Source: CAYFUR01 sp964346275 (GTDB lineage: Bacteria; Sumerlaeota; Sumerlaeia; SLMS01). Taken from it: DNA of 64,000 nt. The translations under genes and the position numbers were made by a program. Location: the NCBI GenBank assembly GCA_964346275.1, contig CAYFUR010000003.1:69819-133818 (forward strand), read 5' to 3'. Of this stretch, positions 8,833 to 18,183 are shown in pieces (position 1 is the stretch's first letter; each line of letters begins with the position of its first letter). Below the pieces are notes generated by a model, which saw nothing but the letters and a program-made list of their open reading frames with translations, was not told where the DNA came from and ran no database searches.

Positions 8833-9697
8833 CTGGGAAAGCTTGATCCCAATCTTCGCTCTTCCCTTTGTTCCGTCTCTTTTTCTGGAAGCCGCCTTCG
8901 ATCAGTTTCTGGACTTTGGTGCCCCAATCAAAAGGCGTATAGAAGGCGAAAACCGCCTGGACCGCAAACATGCCAATCCCGGCGCCCAAAATCACGTCGC
9001 CGGGATAATGGCGCCGGTATCGCACGCGCGCAAGTGCACACCCCACTGCAAGCAAATACCAGAGGAACCGGCCTTTCGGAAGAACACGCGCCAGGTAAGC
9101 CGCAAGAACAAAGGCACCCGCGGCATGGCCACTGGGGAAGGAGGAATAATTTGAAATGCTCAGGATTCCGCGCTCTTCGCCAAAGGGGAGCCTCCCCGAA
9201 ATCCAACTGAAGATTTCCGTTCCGGGCCGTTCCCGGGAAAACCAGAGCCAGTAGTCTCCAGGAACGGGCTCGAGCACGGTGTTGCTGTATTGATTGAGAT
9301 AAGAGGAAATTTCTTCCTGCTCCGCTTTCCCCATTTTCCAACCATATTTCGGGCGTGCCCGTCCCGTGGAGAATTTGATCGCGTTGACTGCCAGTGAAGA
9401 GATGAGAACCGCGCACAGCAAAGGCACGAGCGTGCCGCGGAGATCCTGGCGATAAATCCAGATCACCAAGGCCACCGTGGCCATCACCGTAAAAGTCGCG
9501 AATTGCTCCGTCGTAGAAAAGAACTCATCGAGAGCATCGAGAGAATACTTCAAAAAGAAGTAGAGAGCATCCCAGGAAGCACGGGAGAACTGGATTTCAA
9601 CGGCAGCCACCAGCGCGGGAATTACAAGATAAAGCCAGCTTCTTCCGGTGAGGGGCTTGCGAAAGGGATAATTGCGATTGTCGGACGGAGCAGGCAT
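8822..9697 (-). CDS. PAP2-family membrane phosphatase
   Basis: This 291-residue membrane protein carries the complete type 2 phosphatidic acid phosphatase signature. Lys108-x6-Arg115-Pro116 (KFSTGRARP), PSGH at 188-191, and Arg224-x5-His230-x3-Asp234 are all present; His191 and His230 are the expected catalytic histidines. Such enzymes dephosphorylate undecaprenyl pyrophosphate, phosphatidate or phosphatidylglycerophosphate on the outer face of the inner membrane. ATG 9697 has AAGG about 8 bases upstream; a longer frame begins at 9748. Two polyprenyl-sugar-dependent transferases flank it, so lipid-carrier recycling is a reasonable inference. Confidence 0.9.
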   Translation of the reverse strand: MPAPSDNRNYPFRKPLTGRSWLYLVIPALVAAVEIQFSRASWDALYFFLKYSLDALDEFFSTTEQFATFTVMATVALVIWIYRQDLRGTLVPLLCAVLISSLAVNAIKFSTGRARPKYGWKMGKAEQEEISSYLNQYSNTVLEPVPGDYWLWFSRERPGTEIFSWISGRLPFGEERGILSISNYSSFPSGHAAGAFVLAAYLARVLPKGRFLWYLLAVGCALARVRYRRHYPGDVILGAGIGMFAVQAVFAFYTPFDWGTKVQKLIEGGFQKKRRNKGKSEDWDQAFPVRE

Positions 9698-9765
9698 TTC
9701 CAACCTTGTGCAGAGGAGAATGACTGGGCTTGCCCCTTTGCCGGGCATCCTGGAAGCAGGTCACT

Positions 9766-11544
9766 ATGACAGCGGATGCTCCCATTGACCCAGCAAGAAG
9801 CGCTTCCCGTGAAGAATCCAGATCGGGAGGAACTCTGACAAAAGGCTTATTCGTGACAAAGCAAAAATGGGTTCCTCTGGTTCTCTTTCTCGCGAGCTTC
9901 GCTCTGTTCCTCCTTGGGAATCATTCCCACGGAGTCTGGAATCGCGATGAATCGCGCTATGCCGTCGCCACGAGGGAAATGATCCAAACAGGGGATTTGA
10001 TCATCCCCCACTTCAATGGGGAAGTCCGATACGATAAACCGATTTTGATCTACTGGCTCATGGCGGCGCCCATGAAGGTCCTCGGCGTCAATGAGTTCAG
10101 CGTTCGCTTTCCCAGCGCCCTCATGGGGGCTTTCCGAGTCGTCCTGATTTACTTCCTGGCTCTCTCTCTTGGTGCCAGCCGCCGAGCCTCCGTTCTGGCT
10201 GGCGTCATGGCCACACTCAGCTTTTTGCTCCTTTTGATTTCCAAGGCGGCGACAACGGATTCCACGCTTGTTCTGACCGTGGTTGCGGCCATGTTTCTTT
10301 TCTGGCTCCAGGTTCGCCAAGGCTTTACCTGGAAGCGCCATGTCCTGTTCTGGGCGGCGATCGCCTTCTCCGGCCTTGTGAAAGGGCCTCCGGGCATCCT
10401 GGTTGTCGCGCTGGGAACCGTCACGTTCCGGCTGTTGAGCGCCTGGAGGCGCCGCCGTCATCCCGAGTCGCCCGATGAACCGGCCCCCACGCCTTTTCTG
10501 ACCTGGCTGGTCCGTTTTGCCGGCGGCCTGGCGGTGCTGCTCCTCATAACGCTTCCCTGGGTGATACCGGCCTGGGTCCGCACCGATGGCGGCTTCTTCG
10601 CGCATTCCATCGGAAAACACGTTATCGAGCGGGCCCAAACGGAAATGGAGGGCCATGGCGGCTCGTTCTTCTATTATATTCCCGTCGCACTGGCCGCCAT
10701 GCTTCCCTTCACGGCCCTCTGGGTTGCGTCGATTTACTGGGCCTGGAAAAAACACCGCCGCGTTGAGGTCCGCTTTCTTTGGAGCTGGTTCCTCCCCGGC
10801 CTGATTCTGTTTTCCGCTGTGAGCACCAAACTCCCCCACTACATCGCCCCCTTGCTTCCCGCGATGATCCTCATGGGCGCCCTTTGGTGGACTGAACTGG
10901 AAGTGGGGAAATTCTCACGCCAGGTGAAACGGTTCGTCCCTTCGGGCTGGTGGTATGCCGGCGCGATTTTCAACCTGGTGGTTGGGGTGGGCATCCTCGT
11001 TGGGATTCCATTGGCCATCATTGGAATTGGAGCCCCCGTCGGCCCGGTTCCGGTGGCCATCATCGCTGGCTTGCTCGGTCCGGGGCTGATTTTAGGCGCC
11101 CATTTCTGGTGGCGCAGACAGCCAAGACGTTCGCTCGCCTGGAGCGCCGGCGGATGGATTCTGGGCCTGAGCCTTGGCTTTGCCTTCGGCCTCCCCGCCG
11201 TCAATGCCTCCCGCCCCTCCCAGAAAGCAGGGGCCTGGCTCCAGGAAAACGCCCCTGAAGACACCCGCCTTCTCATGGCGGAATTCGATGAGCCGAGCCT
11301 TGTTTTCTATGGCGGCGGGCCGTTCACAACGATCGGCACGGGCGAGCCGGAACGCGCGTTTCGGCTCCTTAACGATTTACAGACACCCACGGCACTGGTA
11401 ACGACTCCAGACCGCTGGCGCAAATACCAGCGAGAGTATACCGGGCCGCCTGTCTCGCCGCGGGTTTCCGAGCGCTATCGCGTGAAGGGCTTTTACTTCG
11501 AACGCGGCGAGCCTCTGACCCTCGTCATTGCAGGAAACTGGTAA
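9766..11544 (+). CDS. GT39-family (ArnT-like) integral membrane glycosyltransferase
   Basis: The first periplasmic loop of this 592-residue protein reads HGVWNRDESRYA, with Asp61-Glu62 as the expected catalytic carboxylates. RYDKPILIYW, the KPP(L/I)-Y-W signature of ArnT and PMT enzymes, follows. About a dozen hydrophobic spans follow, with a soluble C-terminal part after about 490. The probable reaction is transfer of a sugar from undecaprenyl phosphate to a periplasmic acceptor. The start is ATG 9766 with an imperfect GGAAGCAGG upstream; GTG or ATG alternatives exist nearby. It is divergent from the PAP2 gene and followed 41 bases later by the LptF/G-like gene. It is a second, clearly different member beside the copy at 7063. 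Confidence 0.85.
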   Translation: MTADAPIDPARSASREESRSGGTLTKGLFVTKQKWVPLVLFLASFALFLLGNHSHGVWNRDESRYAVATREMIQTGDLIIPHFNGEVRYDKPILIYWLMAAPMKVLGVNEFSVRFPSALMGAFRVVLIYFLALSLGASRRASVLAGVMATLSFLLLLISKAATTDSTLVLTVVAAMFLFWLQVRQGFTWKRHVLFWAAIAFSGLVKGPPGILVVALGTVTFRLLSAWRRRRHPESPDEPAPTPFLTWLVRFAGGLAVLLLITLPWVIPAWVRTDGGFFAHSIGKHVIERAQTEMEGHGGSFFYYIPVALAAMLPFTALWVASIYWAWKKHRRVEVRFLWSWFLPGLILFSAVSTKLPHYIAPLLPAMILMGALWWTELEVGKFSRQVKRFVPSGWWYAGAIFNLVVGVGILVGIPLAIIGIGAPVGPVPVAIIAGLLGPGLILGAHFWWRRQPRRSLAWSAGGWILGLSLGFAFGLPAVNASRPSQKAGAWLQENAPEDTRLLMAEFDEPSLVFYGGGPFTTIGTGEPERAFRLLNDLQTPTALVTTPDRWRKYQREYTGPPVSPRVSERYRVKGFYFERGEPLTLVIAGNW

Positions 11545-11585
11545 CGCCGAACCATCTCCGAAAGAAGGATCTGTCCTCCGCCCCG

Positions 11586-12707
11586 ATGATTCCCTATCTC
11601 GACCGCGACCTGCTCCGATCGTTTCTCCTGACTTTTTTCGTCCTGATGGCTTTTATCCAGGTCGGCTACCTGGTTTCCGTTCTCCTGGAAAACTCGAGCT
11701 ATATTTTCGGTGCCGATGAGTCAAAGCTCGGCTGGGTCCTTCTCTATTACGCCGTGACGATTCCACGCCAGGCGTCCTATGCCATTCCCGTGGTGACATC
11801 CGTCTCTCTCCTTTGGGTCTATACACAGAAGAGCCGGCAGAACGAAACCCTGGCATATCTCTCCGGTGGAGTCGGGCCGCCGCGGCTGGCGCTTCCGCTC
11901 ATCGTTGCCGCGTTTCTTTTCTCCATCGCCACCTACATGATTATCGAGTACCTCGCCAATCCCGCGGAACGGTATGCTTATCGCATCGAACGCATCAATA
12001 TCCAGGACCGCGGACTCGATACCCTGACACGCGAGCAGGACGTTTTTCAAAAAGGACGGGGAAACCGCTTCTATAGCATTCGAGAGTTCGAACCCACTGA
12101 CTCCACCATGGATGCTCCGATCATCATCGACATGGGGCCTCGATGGAGCTCCCCCGTCTGGCGGCTTGACGCGGATTCCGCCGAGCGCACCGAATTAGAC
12201 GGCAAAGCCGAATGGGTCTTCTATGATGCCGTTTTCCGGCGGTTTACGCCCGAGGGGACAGTCTCCCAGTTTACTCAGAGGCCACGGCTTTCGGAAAGCG
12301 ATCTGGGAGTCAAGCTGGAGGAGGAACTGACGCGCTATCTCCGCCAGCGATTCAAACCGGACCAGATGGGTTTCCGCGAATTGAGGGATTATATCGAGTT
12401 GTTTGAGATACAGGGCAAGCCGACCGCCAAGCTGCGGACGCGCCTGCATTTCAATTTCGCCATCCCGCTGAGCAGCTTCATCCTCTCCATCCTGATGTGC
12501 GGCCATATTCTGAGACCGTCCGCCGCCGGCGTGGTTGTCGGCTTCGGCGGCGGACTGGTCATCATTGCGGTCTATTTCGCGAGCATGATCGCTTTCCGCA
12601 CCATGGCGGTGTCCGGGGCGGTCGATCCCATTTTCGGTGCCTATACGCCAGCCCTGGTGGGGCTGGTGATCGGGATCATGCTCCTGAAACGATACCGGCC
12701 GGCCTAG
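11586..12707 (+). CDS. LptF/LptG (YjgP/YjgQ) family permease
   Basis: This is a 373-residue inner-membrane protein. The N-terminal spans start 'YLDRDLLRSFLLTFFVLMAF', a conserved RQASYAIPV region follows, then a periplasmic beta-rich domain (about 130-270) and three C-terminal spans with LRTRLHFNFAIPLSSF. LptF and LptG form the transmembrane channel that extracts lipopolysaccharide for the Lpt bridge. Only one member is present here and no lptB or lptC is adjacent. Some lineages carry a single family member for other lipid exports. Its place beside GT39 enzymes fits envelope glycolipid export. Confidence 0.88.
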   Translation: MIPYLDRDLLRSFLLTFFVLMAFIQVGYLVSVLLENSSYIFGADESKLGWVLLYYAVTIPRQASYAIPVVTSVSLLWVYTQKSRQNETLAYLSGGVGPPRLALPLIVAAFLFSIATYMIIEYLANPAERYAYRIERINIQDRGLDTLTREQDVFQKGRGNRFYSIREFEPTDSTMDAPIIIDMGPRWSSPVWRLDADSAERTELDGKAEWVFYDAVFRRFTPEGTVSQFTQRPRLSESDLGVKLEEELTRYLRQRFKPDQMGFRELRDYIELFEIQGKPTAKLRTRLHFNFAIPLSSFILSILMCGHILRPSAAGVVVGFGGGLVIIAVYFASMIAFRTMAVSGAVDPIFGAYTPALVGLVIGIMLLKRYRPA

Positions 12708-12717
12708 GATCCGTATA

Positions 12718-14283
12718 TCACGGATTGTAGAGCAGGCTGCCTTCGATAACTCGATCAAGGCGGTCTGAGTAGCGAATTTCGACGAAGTAAGGCCCACGGC
12801 CGTCCTCGCGTCCCGACAAATCCGCTTCCCAGATGTGATGGCTTTCCGCGGGATTCACCCAGCTTTTGCCGGAGTCCATCGGGCCGCTATACAGCGCCTG
12901 GGCCATGGGGTCTTCCTGGGGCGCGAAGTCCATTTCACTCCATTCACTTCCGTTGATGCGATACATCACCTCGGCGCCAGGCATCCCATCGAAAATGTTG
13001 GCCAGCAGCTTCTCGCTGTCGCCAAACTGCTGCTCCGGCGGGTAGATTCGCATCTGAAAATCCTTGTCCATGCCCGCCGCTTTATATTCGAAGGTATAGT
13101 CCGTTCCATTGATCGCCAGAATCGTATAGCCGTTGGGCGACCCATCACGCTGGTCGGCCAGAGGAATGCCGCGGGCATCCTTCGGCCCGCTCCACCAGGA
13201 CCCGGAGACCGTGACCGTGTTGTGGCTGTGGAACTCGCCGTCCCCTTCCCAGCCTTCCTCTTCCGTGAAGAAATGATGGTTGTTGTAGTGCGTATGGCCG
13301 CTGACGGCGACGATCCATTTGCGATCCTTCAAGACGTCAAAGAGTGCCTGGATGTTGCCTGTCAGCTTGTTGCGGCGGGTGGCGGACCAGAGCGGCGCGT
13401 GGGTGCCGATGACGATCAGCCGATCCTCGGGCACGTACTCCAGGTTCCTCTCGAGCCAATCGATCTGCCAGGGTTCGAACGTCTCATCGTACGTCCCCGT
13501 CCGTTCTTTACCCCCGAGCCAGCGAATATTGTCGAACACGACAAAGTGAGCCTTGCCGTAATTGAATGTATAGTTCGCGGGGCCAAAGTACCGATTGAAC
13601 GTCTCGTCGGAATGCTCGTCATCCGGGGCATCAAAGTTTAAGTCATGGTTTCCCAAAACGTGGTAAAAGGGCACGCCCACCTTGCCCACGGAGCGGATAT
13701 AGCGGTCGAAGAGATTCAGATGATCAAACATAATGTCGCCGAGCACGATTGCGAAGTCGGGATTCATCAGCGGCAATTCCGAGAGAACGTCGTCGCGTAT
13801 ATAATCCACTTCCTGGCTGGATTCCGGCTGGGTGTCGGCGAGCAAAGCGACTCGGAAGGCTTCCGGCTCCTCGACGGGATAAAGAGGGAATTCGATCTGA
13901 TCCGGAAGATCACCGGTCGCGGCCACGCCGTCATAATAACTTTCCGGCGACCCCTGGGGCTTGTGGATGTAATAGAAGCGGGGCAGATTGTTCTCATCCA
14001 CCGGCACAGCGTAGCCCTTCGGCTTGACCACGAAGATGATGGAATCATCGTCGACGGGAATTTCAAAACGCCCATCGGGACCTGTTGTGGAGAAGTCCTC
14101 TTCGTCCGCGACAACCACTCCTTCCATGGGCTGGTCGATCCCTTCGTCGAACTGGCCATTTTCGTTCAAATCTTCAAAAACAATTCCTGTGGCCTGCTCA
14201 CTGGTCTGGGCGAGCACCGGTGCCGTGCCCAGCGAGAATGCCAAAAGCGTATAGACAGCATAGCGTCTTCTCATGGTCTTCAT
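12718..14283 (-). CDS. Secreted calcineurin-like metallophosphoesterase with N- and C-terminal accessory domains
   Basis: The protein has 521 residues. A signal peptide (MRRRYAVYTLLAFSLGTAPVLA) is followed by an SdrD-B-like segment with a Ca-loop-like LNENGQFDEG (about 39-48). A MetallophosN-type domain comes next, then the phosphoesterase core: DTQ at 150-152, GDIMFD at 182-187, GNHD at 211-214, a later THAPL and GHTHYNN, and a C-terminal domain. The usual DxH of the first motif is DxQ here. GGAG lies six bases before ATG 14283; ATG 14274 also has a possible site. The substrate is unknown; phosphodiesters from nucleotides or teichoic-type polymers are possibilities. Confidence 0.87.
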   Translation of the reverse strand: MKTMRRRYAVYTLLAFSLGTAPVLAQTSEQATGIVFEDLNENGQFDEGIDQPMEGVVVADEEDFSTTGPDGRFEIPVDDDSIIFVVKPKGYAVPVDENNLPRFYYIHKPQGSPESYYDGVAATGDLPDQIEFPLYPVEEPEAFRVALLADTQPESSQEVDYIRDDVLSELPLMNPDFAIVLGDIMFDHLNLFDRYIRSVGKVGVPFYHVLGNHDLNFDAPDDEHSDETFNRYFGPANYTFNYGKAHFVVFDNIRWLGGKERTGTYDETFEPWQIDWLERNLEYVPEDRLIVIGTHAPLWSATRRNKLTGNIQALFDVLKDRKWIVAVSGHTHYNNHHFFTEEEGWEGDGEFHSHNTVTVSGSWWSGPKDARGIPLADQRDGSPNGYTILAINGTDYTFEYKAAGMDKDFQMRIYPPEQQFGDSEKLLANIFDGMPGAEVMYRINGSEWSEMDFAPQEDPMAQALYSGPMDSGKSWVNPAESHHIWEADLSGREDGRGPYFVEIRYSDRLDRVIEGSLLYNP

Positions 14284-14486
14284 TCCTTTCTCCGTTTTCT
14301 GGATTGGCAGGATAAGCGTTCCCGGGGCCATTTCAATAAGGATATCGGCGTGCCACCAAATCGCCATGAGCGGGTTTCGACAAAGAGGAGGTTCGCCGGC
14401 CAACCTGGTCCGCCCAGGAGGCGGGAATCTGCCTTGCGGGACAAGATGGGGGCTCGGATCTTACGAACGAAAGGATAGCATAGGGC

Positions 14487-15419
14487 TCACGAGCGCCAAA
14501 GCTCTGGCTGGCCGTCTTTCTCGGTTTCGTGGTGGATCGCCACGAGACTGATTTGAGGAAAGCATTGCTTGAGATTCCGGCGCACCATCTCCTCGATGTC
14601 CGTGACACCCGCTGCCGGCAAGGCGTCGGAAACCACGATATGCAGATCCAGATGCACGTCGTTCTCCATCCCGTGGCTGCGGATGGCATGGGCGTCCAAA
14701 ACGCCTTCAACATTTTCGGCGACGTGGCGCACCTCGCCCGGATCCAGCCGCTGGCGATCGGTCATTGTCGCCAGGTTGTCGCGCAGGATCAAGAAAGCAG
14801 CCAGGAAAAGCATGACACCAACGAAGGATGCCAGCAACGGGTCCAGCCACCAGGCAAAGGGGCTGAGCGCCAGGGAGGCAAAGCTGAGCCCGGTGATGGC
14901 CGAATCCGAGAGCGTGTGCTTTGAATCCGCCCGGAGCAATGGACTCCCCAGCCGCTTGCCCTCTCGGCCTTCGTAGGCCGCCACAAAAAGGTTCACCGCA
15001 AGCCCGGCGCCGACCAGTGCATAGAAGTACCAGGCGCTCGGTTCATGGCGGTTTTCGCCCAATGTTCCGGCAAAATGGCGATAGACGACAGAAAAGGCGT
15101 TTCGAAACATTTCGTAGCACAGCAGCATGACCAGTGCGCCGATGAGCATGGCGGCGACGTGTTCGAACTTCGCATGGCCATAGGGATGCTTCTCGTCCGC
15201 CGGTTTATTGGCCAGGCGCATCGTCACGATGCCGATCACGTTGTTGGCGCCATCCAGAATGCTGTGGAATCCATCCGCGACAACGGTCAGGTTTCCAGCC
15301 AGCAAACCCACGACGATCTTGATCGCGGCCACCATCCAATTGAAAAAAAGCGTGTGGAGCAGAACCCGCGAAACCGATCGATTCCGCTCCGCATAATCCG
15401 CCTGTCCGGAAGAGGTCAT
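14487..15419 (-). CDS. Cation diffusion facilitator (CDF) family metal transporter
   Basis: This 310-residue protein has six predicted spans and a cytoplasmic C-terminal domain. Metal-site residues are visible in span 2 (His52xxxAsp56 in ADGFHSILDG) and span 5 (Asp165xxHis168xxxAsp172 in ADSKHTLSDS). In this family these residues exchange Zn, Fe, Mn or Cd for protons across the inner membrane. The C-terminal domain includes the histidine-bearing 'DVHLDLHIVVSD'. His52 in place of the first Asp of span 2 is compatible with a zinc-type site, but specificity cannot be fixed. ATG 15419 is taken over a TTG frame start at 15446. It is divergent from the CrtC-like gene. Confidence 0.92.
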   Translation of the reverse strand: MTSSGQADYAERNRSVSRVLLHTLFFNWMVAAIKIVVGLLAGNLTVVADGFHSILDGANNVIGIVTMRLANKPADEKHPYGHAKFEHVAAMLIGALVMLLCYEMFRNAFSVVYRHFAGTLGENRHEPSAWYFYALVGAGLAVNLFVAAYEGREGKRLGSPLLRADSKHTLSDSAITGLSFASLALSPFAWWLDPLLASFVGVMLFLAAFLILRDNLATMTDRQRLDPGEVRHVAENVEGVLDAHAIRSHGMENDVHLDLHIVVSDALPAAGVTDIEEMVRRNLKQCFPQISLVAIHHETEKDGQPELWRS

Positions 15420-15599
15420 GACTAACTGTTTTACCCTTTGATACAAGCCTGGGCTTCCGGCTTGAGACCTTTGAAGTGAAGAGTCTTTTCCTCTTGGAAG
15501 GAATCGTCAAGATTTCTCGGCCAAATAGCGGAAAAACTTCCATAGGCGGGCTTTTTGCTCCCTTCGCCAAAGCGCCAAAACCTTGAACCGGAGTGTCCC

Positions 15600-16697
15600 G
15601 TGAAACGACTCGCTGTCTTGCTCCTCTTCCTTTTTTCGCTCCTCACGGCGGGACACGCCCAAGAATATCGGCTGGCCCTTCCCGGATACGACTATACGTT
15701 CCCGAGGGACCACGGAGCCCACCCCCAGTTCCAGAACGAATGGTGGTACTTTACCGGTAACCTGGTGGCGGAGAACGGACGGCAATTCGGATTCAAATAC
15801 ACGATCTTCCGATCGGCCATCGCGCCTCCGAACACACGCTCCCTGAAGAAGTCCCCCCTTGCGGATTCGCAACTCCTCCTGGGCCATTTCGCGATCAGTG
15901 ATCTCGACAAGAAAGATCATGAGAGCTGGGAACGCCTGGGGCGTCCCGGTTTTGGCCAGGCGGAATTCAGCACGGAAACCCTGGCCCTCCGCGTGGACCG
16001 CTGGCGCATTGAGCGCGCCGAGGGAGACTCTATCCACGTCCGGACGGAAACCGGCGACTCGGGCATCGACCTGATGCTCGATCCGCTGAAGCCCTTCGTG
16101 ATTCATGGCGAGGAGGGCATCCATCGAAAAGGAGCCGGCCGTGGTCAGGCCTCCCACTACATCACCTACCCGAGGCTCCAAGCCGAAGGCACCCTGGCCT
16201 GGCGGGGTGAAACATTCCAGGTGGAGGGCCTTGCATGGATGGACCATGAATTCGGATCGAACCAGCTCGGCGAGGAGGAGGTCGGCTGGGACTGGTTCGC
16301 CATCCAGTTGGATTCAAATGAAGAGCTGATGCTTTATGGCATTCGGCGCCGCGATGGCAGTTTTTCCCCCATTGCCACCGGTTCGTATATAAACGCAGAA
16401 GGAGAACTGGTGCCGATTCCGAAAAGCGAATACACCATCGAGGAGCTTGACCAGTGGAAATCGCCAAAGTCCGGCGCCGTCTATCCGATGGGATGGCGCA
16501 TCAGCCTCCCCCGTTATGACGCGAATCTTCGCATCGCCCCCGCTTTCAAAAACCAGGAAATGGATACGACCCGCTATACAGGTGCGTATTACTGGGAAGG
16601 AGCGATTCGAATTTCGGGAAAATGGAAGGGAGCGGAAACGCGCGGGAAAGGATACGCGGAATTGGTTGGCTACGCGGGCGACTTCGGCCTGCTCTAA
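15600..16697 (+). CDS. Secreted AttH / carotenoid-hydratase-like (lipocalin-like) protein
   Basis: This 365-residue protein starts at GTG 15600, with GGAG seven bases upstream. Its signal peptide ends at about residue 20 (SLLTAGHA, then QEY). The body carries hallmarks of the AttH/CrtC double-lipocalin family: QNEWWYFTGNL, FGFKYTIFR, and WMDHEFGSNQ with GWDWFAIQL. CrtC hydrates carotenoid double bonds. AttH proteins, usually encoded beside LolCDE-like exporters, have no proven reaction. No carotenoid gene or exporter is adjacent here, so a secreted lipid-binding or lipid-modifying role is as far as I would go. Its stop interlocks with that of modB. Confidence 0.85.
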   Translation: MKRLAVLLLFLFSLLTAGHAQEYRLALPGYDYTFPRDHGAHPQFQNEWWYFTGNLVAENGRQFGFKYTIFRSAIAPPNTRSLKKSPLADSQLLLGHFAISDLDKKDHESWERLGRPGFGQAEFSTETLALRVDRWRIERAEGDSIHVRTETGDSGIDLMLDPLKPFVIHGEEGIHRKGAGRGQASHYITYPRLQAEGTLAWRGETFQVEGLAWMDHEFGSNQLGEEEVGWDWFAIQLDSNEELMLYGIRRRDGSFSPIATGSYINAEGELVPIPKSEYTIEELDQWKSPKSGAVYPMGWRISLPRYDANLRIAPAFKNQEMDTTRYTGAYYWEGAIRISGKWKGAETRGKGYAELVGYAGDFGLL

Positions 16698-17389
16698 GCG
16701 CGTTCCGCCTTTGCCCCGCTTCCACTTGTGTAGGCGAGCACAAGCAGCGCCAGGGCGCTGATAATCGCCACGAGGACAAAGGCCTCCCGGTCGCGCCCGG
16801 CATTCATCAGCTCGTAAATCGCGATCGCCGCCGTCTGCGTTTCGCCCGGAATATTTCCCGCCACCATCAGGGTCGCGCCGAAATCGCCCACCGCCCGGGC
16901 GAAGGCGATGGTTCCCGCCGCCATGAGCGAGGGCCGGATAAGAGGCAGGTAAATCTCGAGAAACAGGCGCACGCCCCCCGCGCCGTCTATACGGGCGGCC
17001 TCGATGATTTCCTCCTCCGTTCCGGAGAAAACCGCCGCCAGCTGGCGCGTCACGATGGGGATCGTCGCAACTGATGCCGCCAGGATTGCCGCATTCGTCG
17101 TAAAGACAAGAGGCGAGCCGAAGAGCGTCTCCCAGGCCTCGCCGATCGGGCTTCGCCGCCCCGCCAGGACGAGAAGGTAATAACCTACCACGGTGGGAGG
17201 CAAAACCAGCGGCAGCAGAACCGCCGCCATGACCCACCGCTTTCCGCGAAATGCCCGCGTTCCCAGAAAATAGCCGAATAACGAACCCAGAACCAACGCG
17301 GCCAGCGTTGCCGCGAATGCCACACGAAGCGTGAGAAAAACCGGCCGCCAGTCTACATCGGAAAGTGTTTCAAACAAGGCGTTGATCAT
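16694..17389 (-). CDS. modB: Molybdate ABC transporter permease ModB
   Basis: This 231-residue inner-membrane permease has about five to six spans and the cytoplasmic ATPase-docking loop EAARIDGAGG near residue 132. Length and the 'PLVLPPTVVGYYLLVL' segment match ModB of the molybdate/tungstate importer. The ATG overlaps the modA stop (ATGA), so the two are translationally coupled. No modC ATPase is next to it; the partner must be encoded elsewhere or be shared. Isoleucine in the EAA loop is encoded by ATA. Confidence 0.92.
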   Translation of the reverse strand: MINALFETLSDVDWRPVFLTLRVAFAATLAALVLGSLFGYFLGTRAFRGKRWVMAAVLLPLVLPPTVVGYYLLVLAGRRSPIGEAWETLFGSPLVFTTNAAILAASVATIPIVTRQLAAVFSGTEEEIIEAARIDGAGGVRLFLEIYLPLIRPSLMAAGTIAFARAVGDFGATLMVAGNIPGETQTAAIAIYELMNAGRDREAFVLVAIISALALLVLAYTSGSGAKAERA

Positions 17390-18183
17390 TCTCCCCCACC
17401 CTCATTGGGGAGCGAGTAGCCATGTCGCTGGAGAATTGTCTCGGCGGTTTCCGTCGAGAGGAAATCCAGAAACTCGCGCGCTTGCTCTTTCATCTCCGAT
17501 CGCACGATCATACCAGCATCCTGGCGGATGAGTTGGTGAAGGCTTCGGGGAATCTGCTCATAGGGCCACTCGCCAGATACCGCCAGTGAGAGGGGAACCA
17601 GGCCCGCCTCGGCATTCCCGCTGGTCACGAAACGAAAAGCCTGGCCGACATTCTCACCGAGGACTAAACGAGGCTCCACATGCTCCCAGACCCCGCTGTT
17701 CTGGAGGGCTTCGCGTGCCGCGCGCCCATAGGGAGCATGGGCCGGATTCGCGATCGAGACTTTCCGCACCCTCTCGTCGGCCAGGTCCCCGATCGAATCA
17801 ATGGGAGGGCTGATTCCCCGCGCCGCCACCAGCACGAGCTGGCCCAACGCAAATGTCGTGGTGCTGCCGGGGCTCACAATCCCCTCTTCGGCAAGAGCCT
17901 GGATGTATTCATCGTCCGCGCTCAGGAAAAGATCAAAGCCCGCTCCCTGGCGAATTTGCCGGTAAAGAATCCCCGATGCTCCGCTGCTCAGGGTCGTCTG
18001 GACGCCGGATCTCTTCTCGAATTCCCGAGTGATCTCTTCCAAAGCCGGGAGGGCATTCGACGCGACGGCAATCACAAGGGGAGGATCTTCGTCCGCTCCC
18101 CCGCCGCAGGCGGCGAGAAGCACAAGAACAATGAAGATCGTAAGAAGTTTGAACGGAAATACGGACGGCACGGCTCTCTCCAA
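17386..18183 (-). CDS. modA: Molybdate-binding lipoprotein ModA
   Basis: This 265-residue substrate-binding protein has a lipoprotein signal (VLLAAC at about 21-26). Family segments follow: VIAVASNALPALEEITREFEKRSG, TTLSSGASGILYRQIRQGAGFDLFLSADDEY, and IANPAHAPYGRAAREAL. It captures molybdate or tungstate in the periplasm and delivers it to ModB. It is the first gene of the pair and is divergent from the hybrid kinase at 18392. No Mo-box-like palindrome was recognised in the spacer. Lipid anchoring is unusual for enterobacterial ModA but common in other lineages. Confidence 0.93.
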   Translation of the reverse strand: MERAVPSVFPFKLLTIFIVLVLLAACGGGADEDPPLVIAVASNALPALEEITREFEKRSGVQTTLSSGASGILYRQIRQGAGFDLFLSADDEYIQALAEEGIVSPGSTTTFALGQLVLVAARGISPPIDSIGDLADERVRKVSIANPAHAPYGRAAREALQNSGVWEHVEPRLVLGENVGQAFRFVTSGNAEAGLVPLSLAVSGEWPYEQIPRSLHQLIRQDAGMIVRSEMKEQAREFLDFLSTETAETILQRHGYSLPNEGGGE

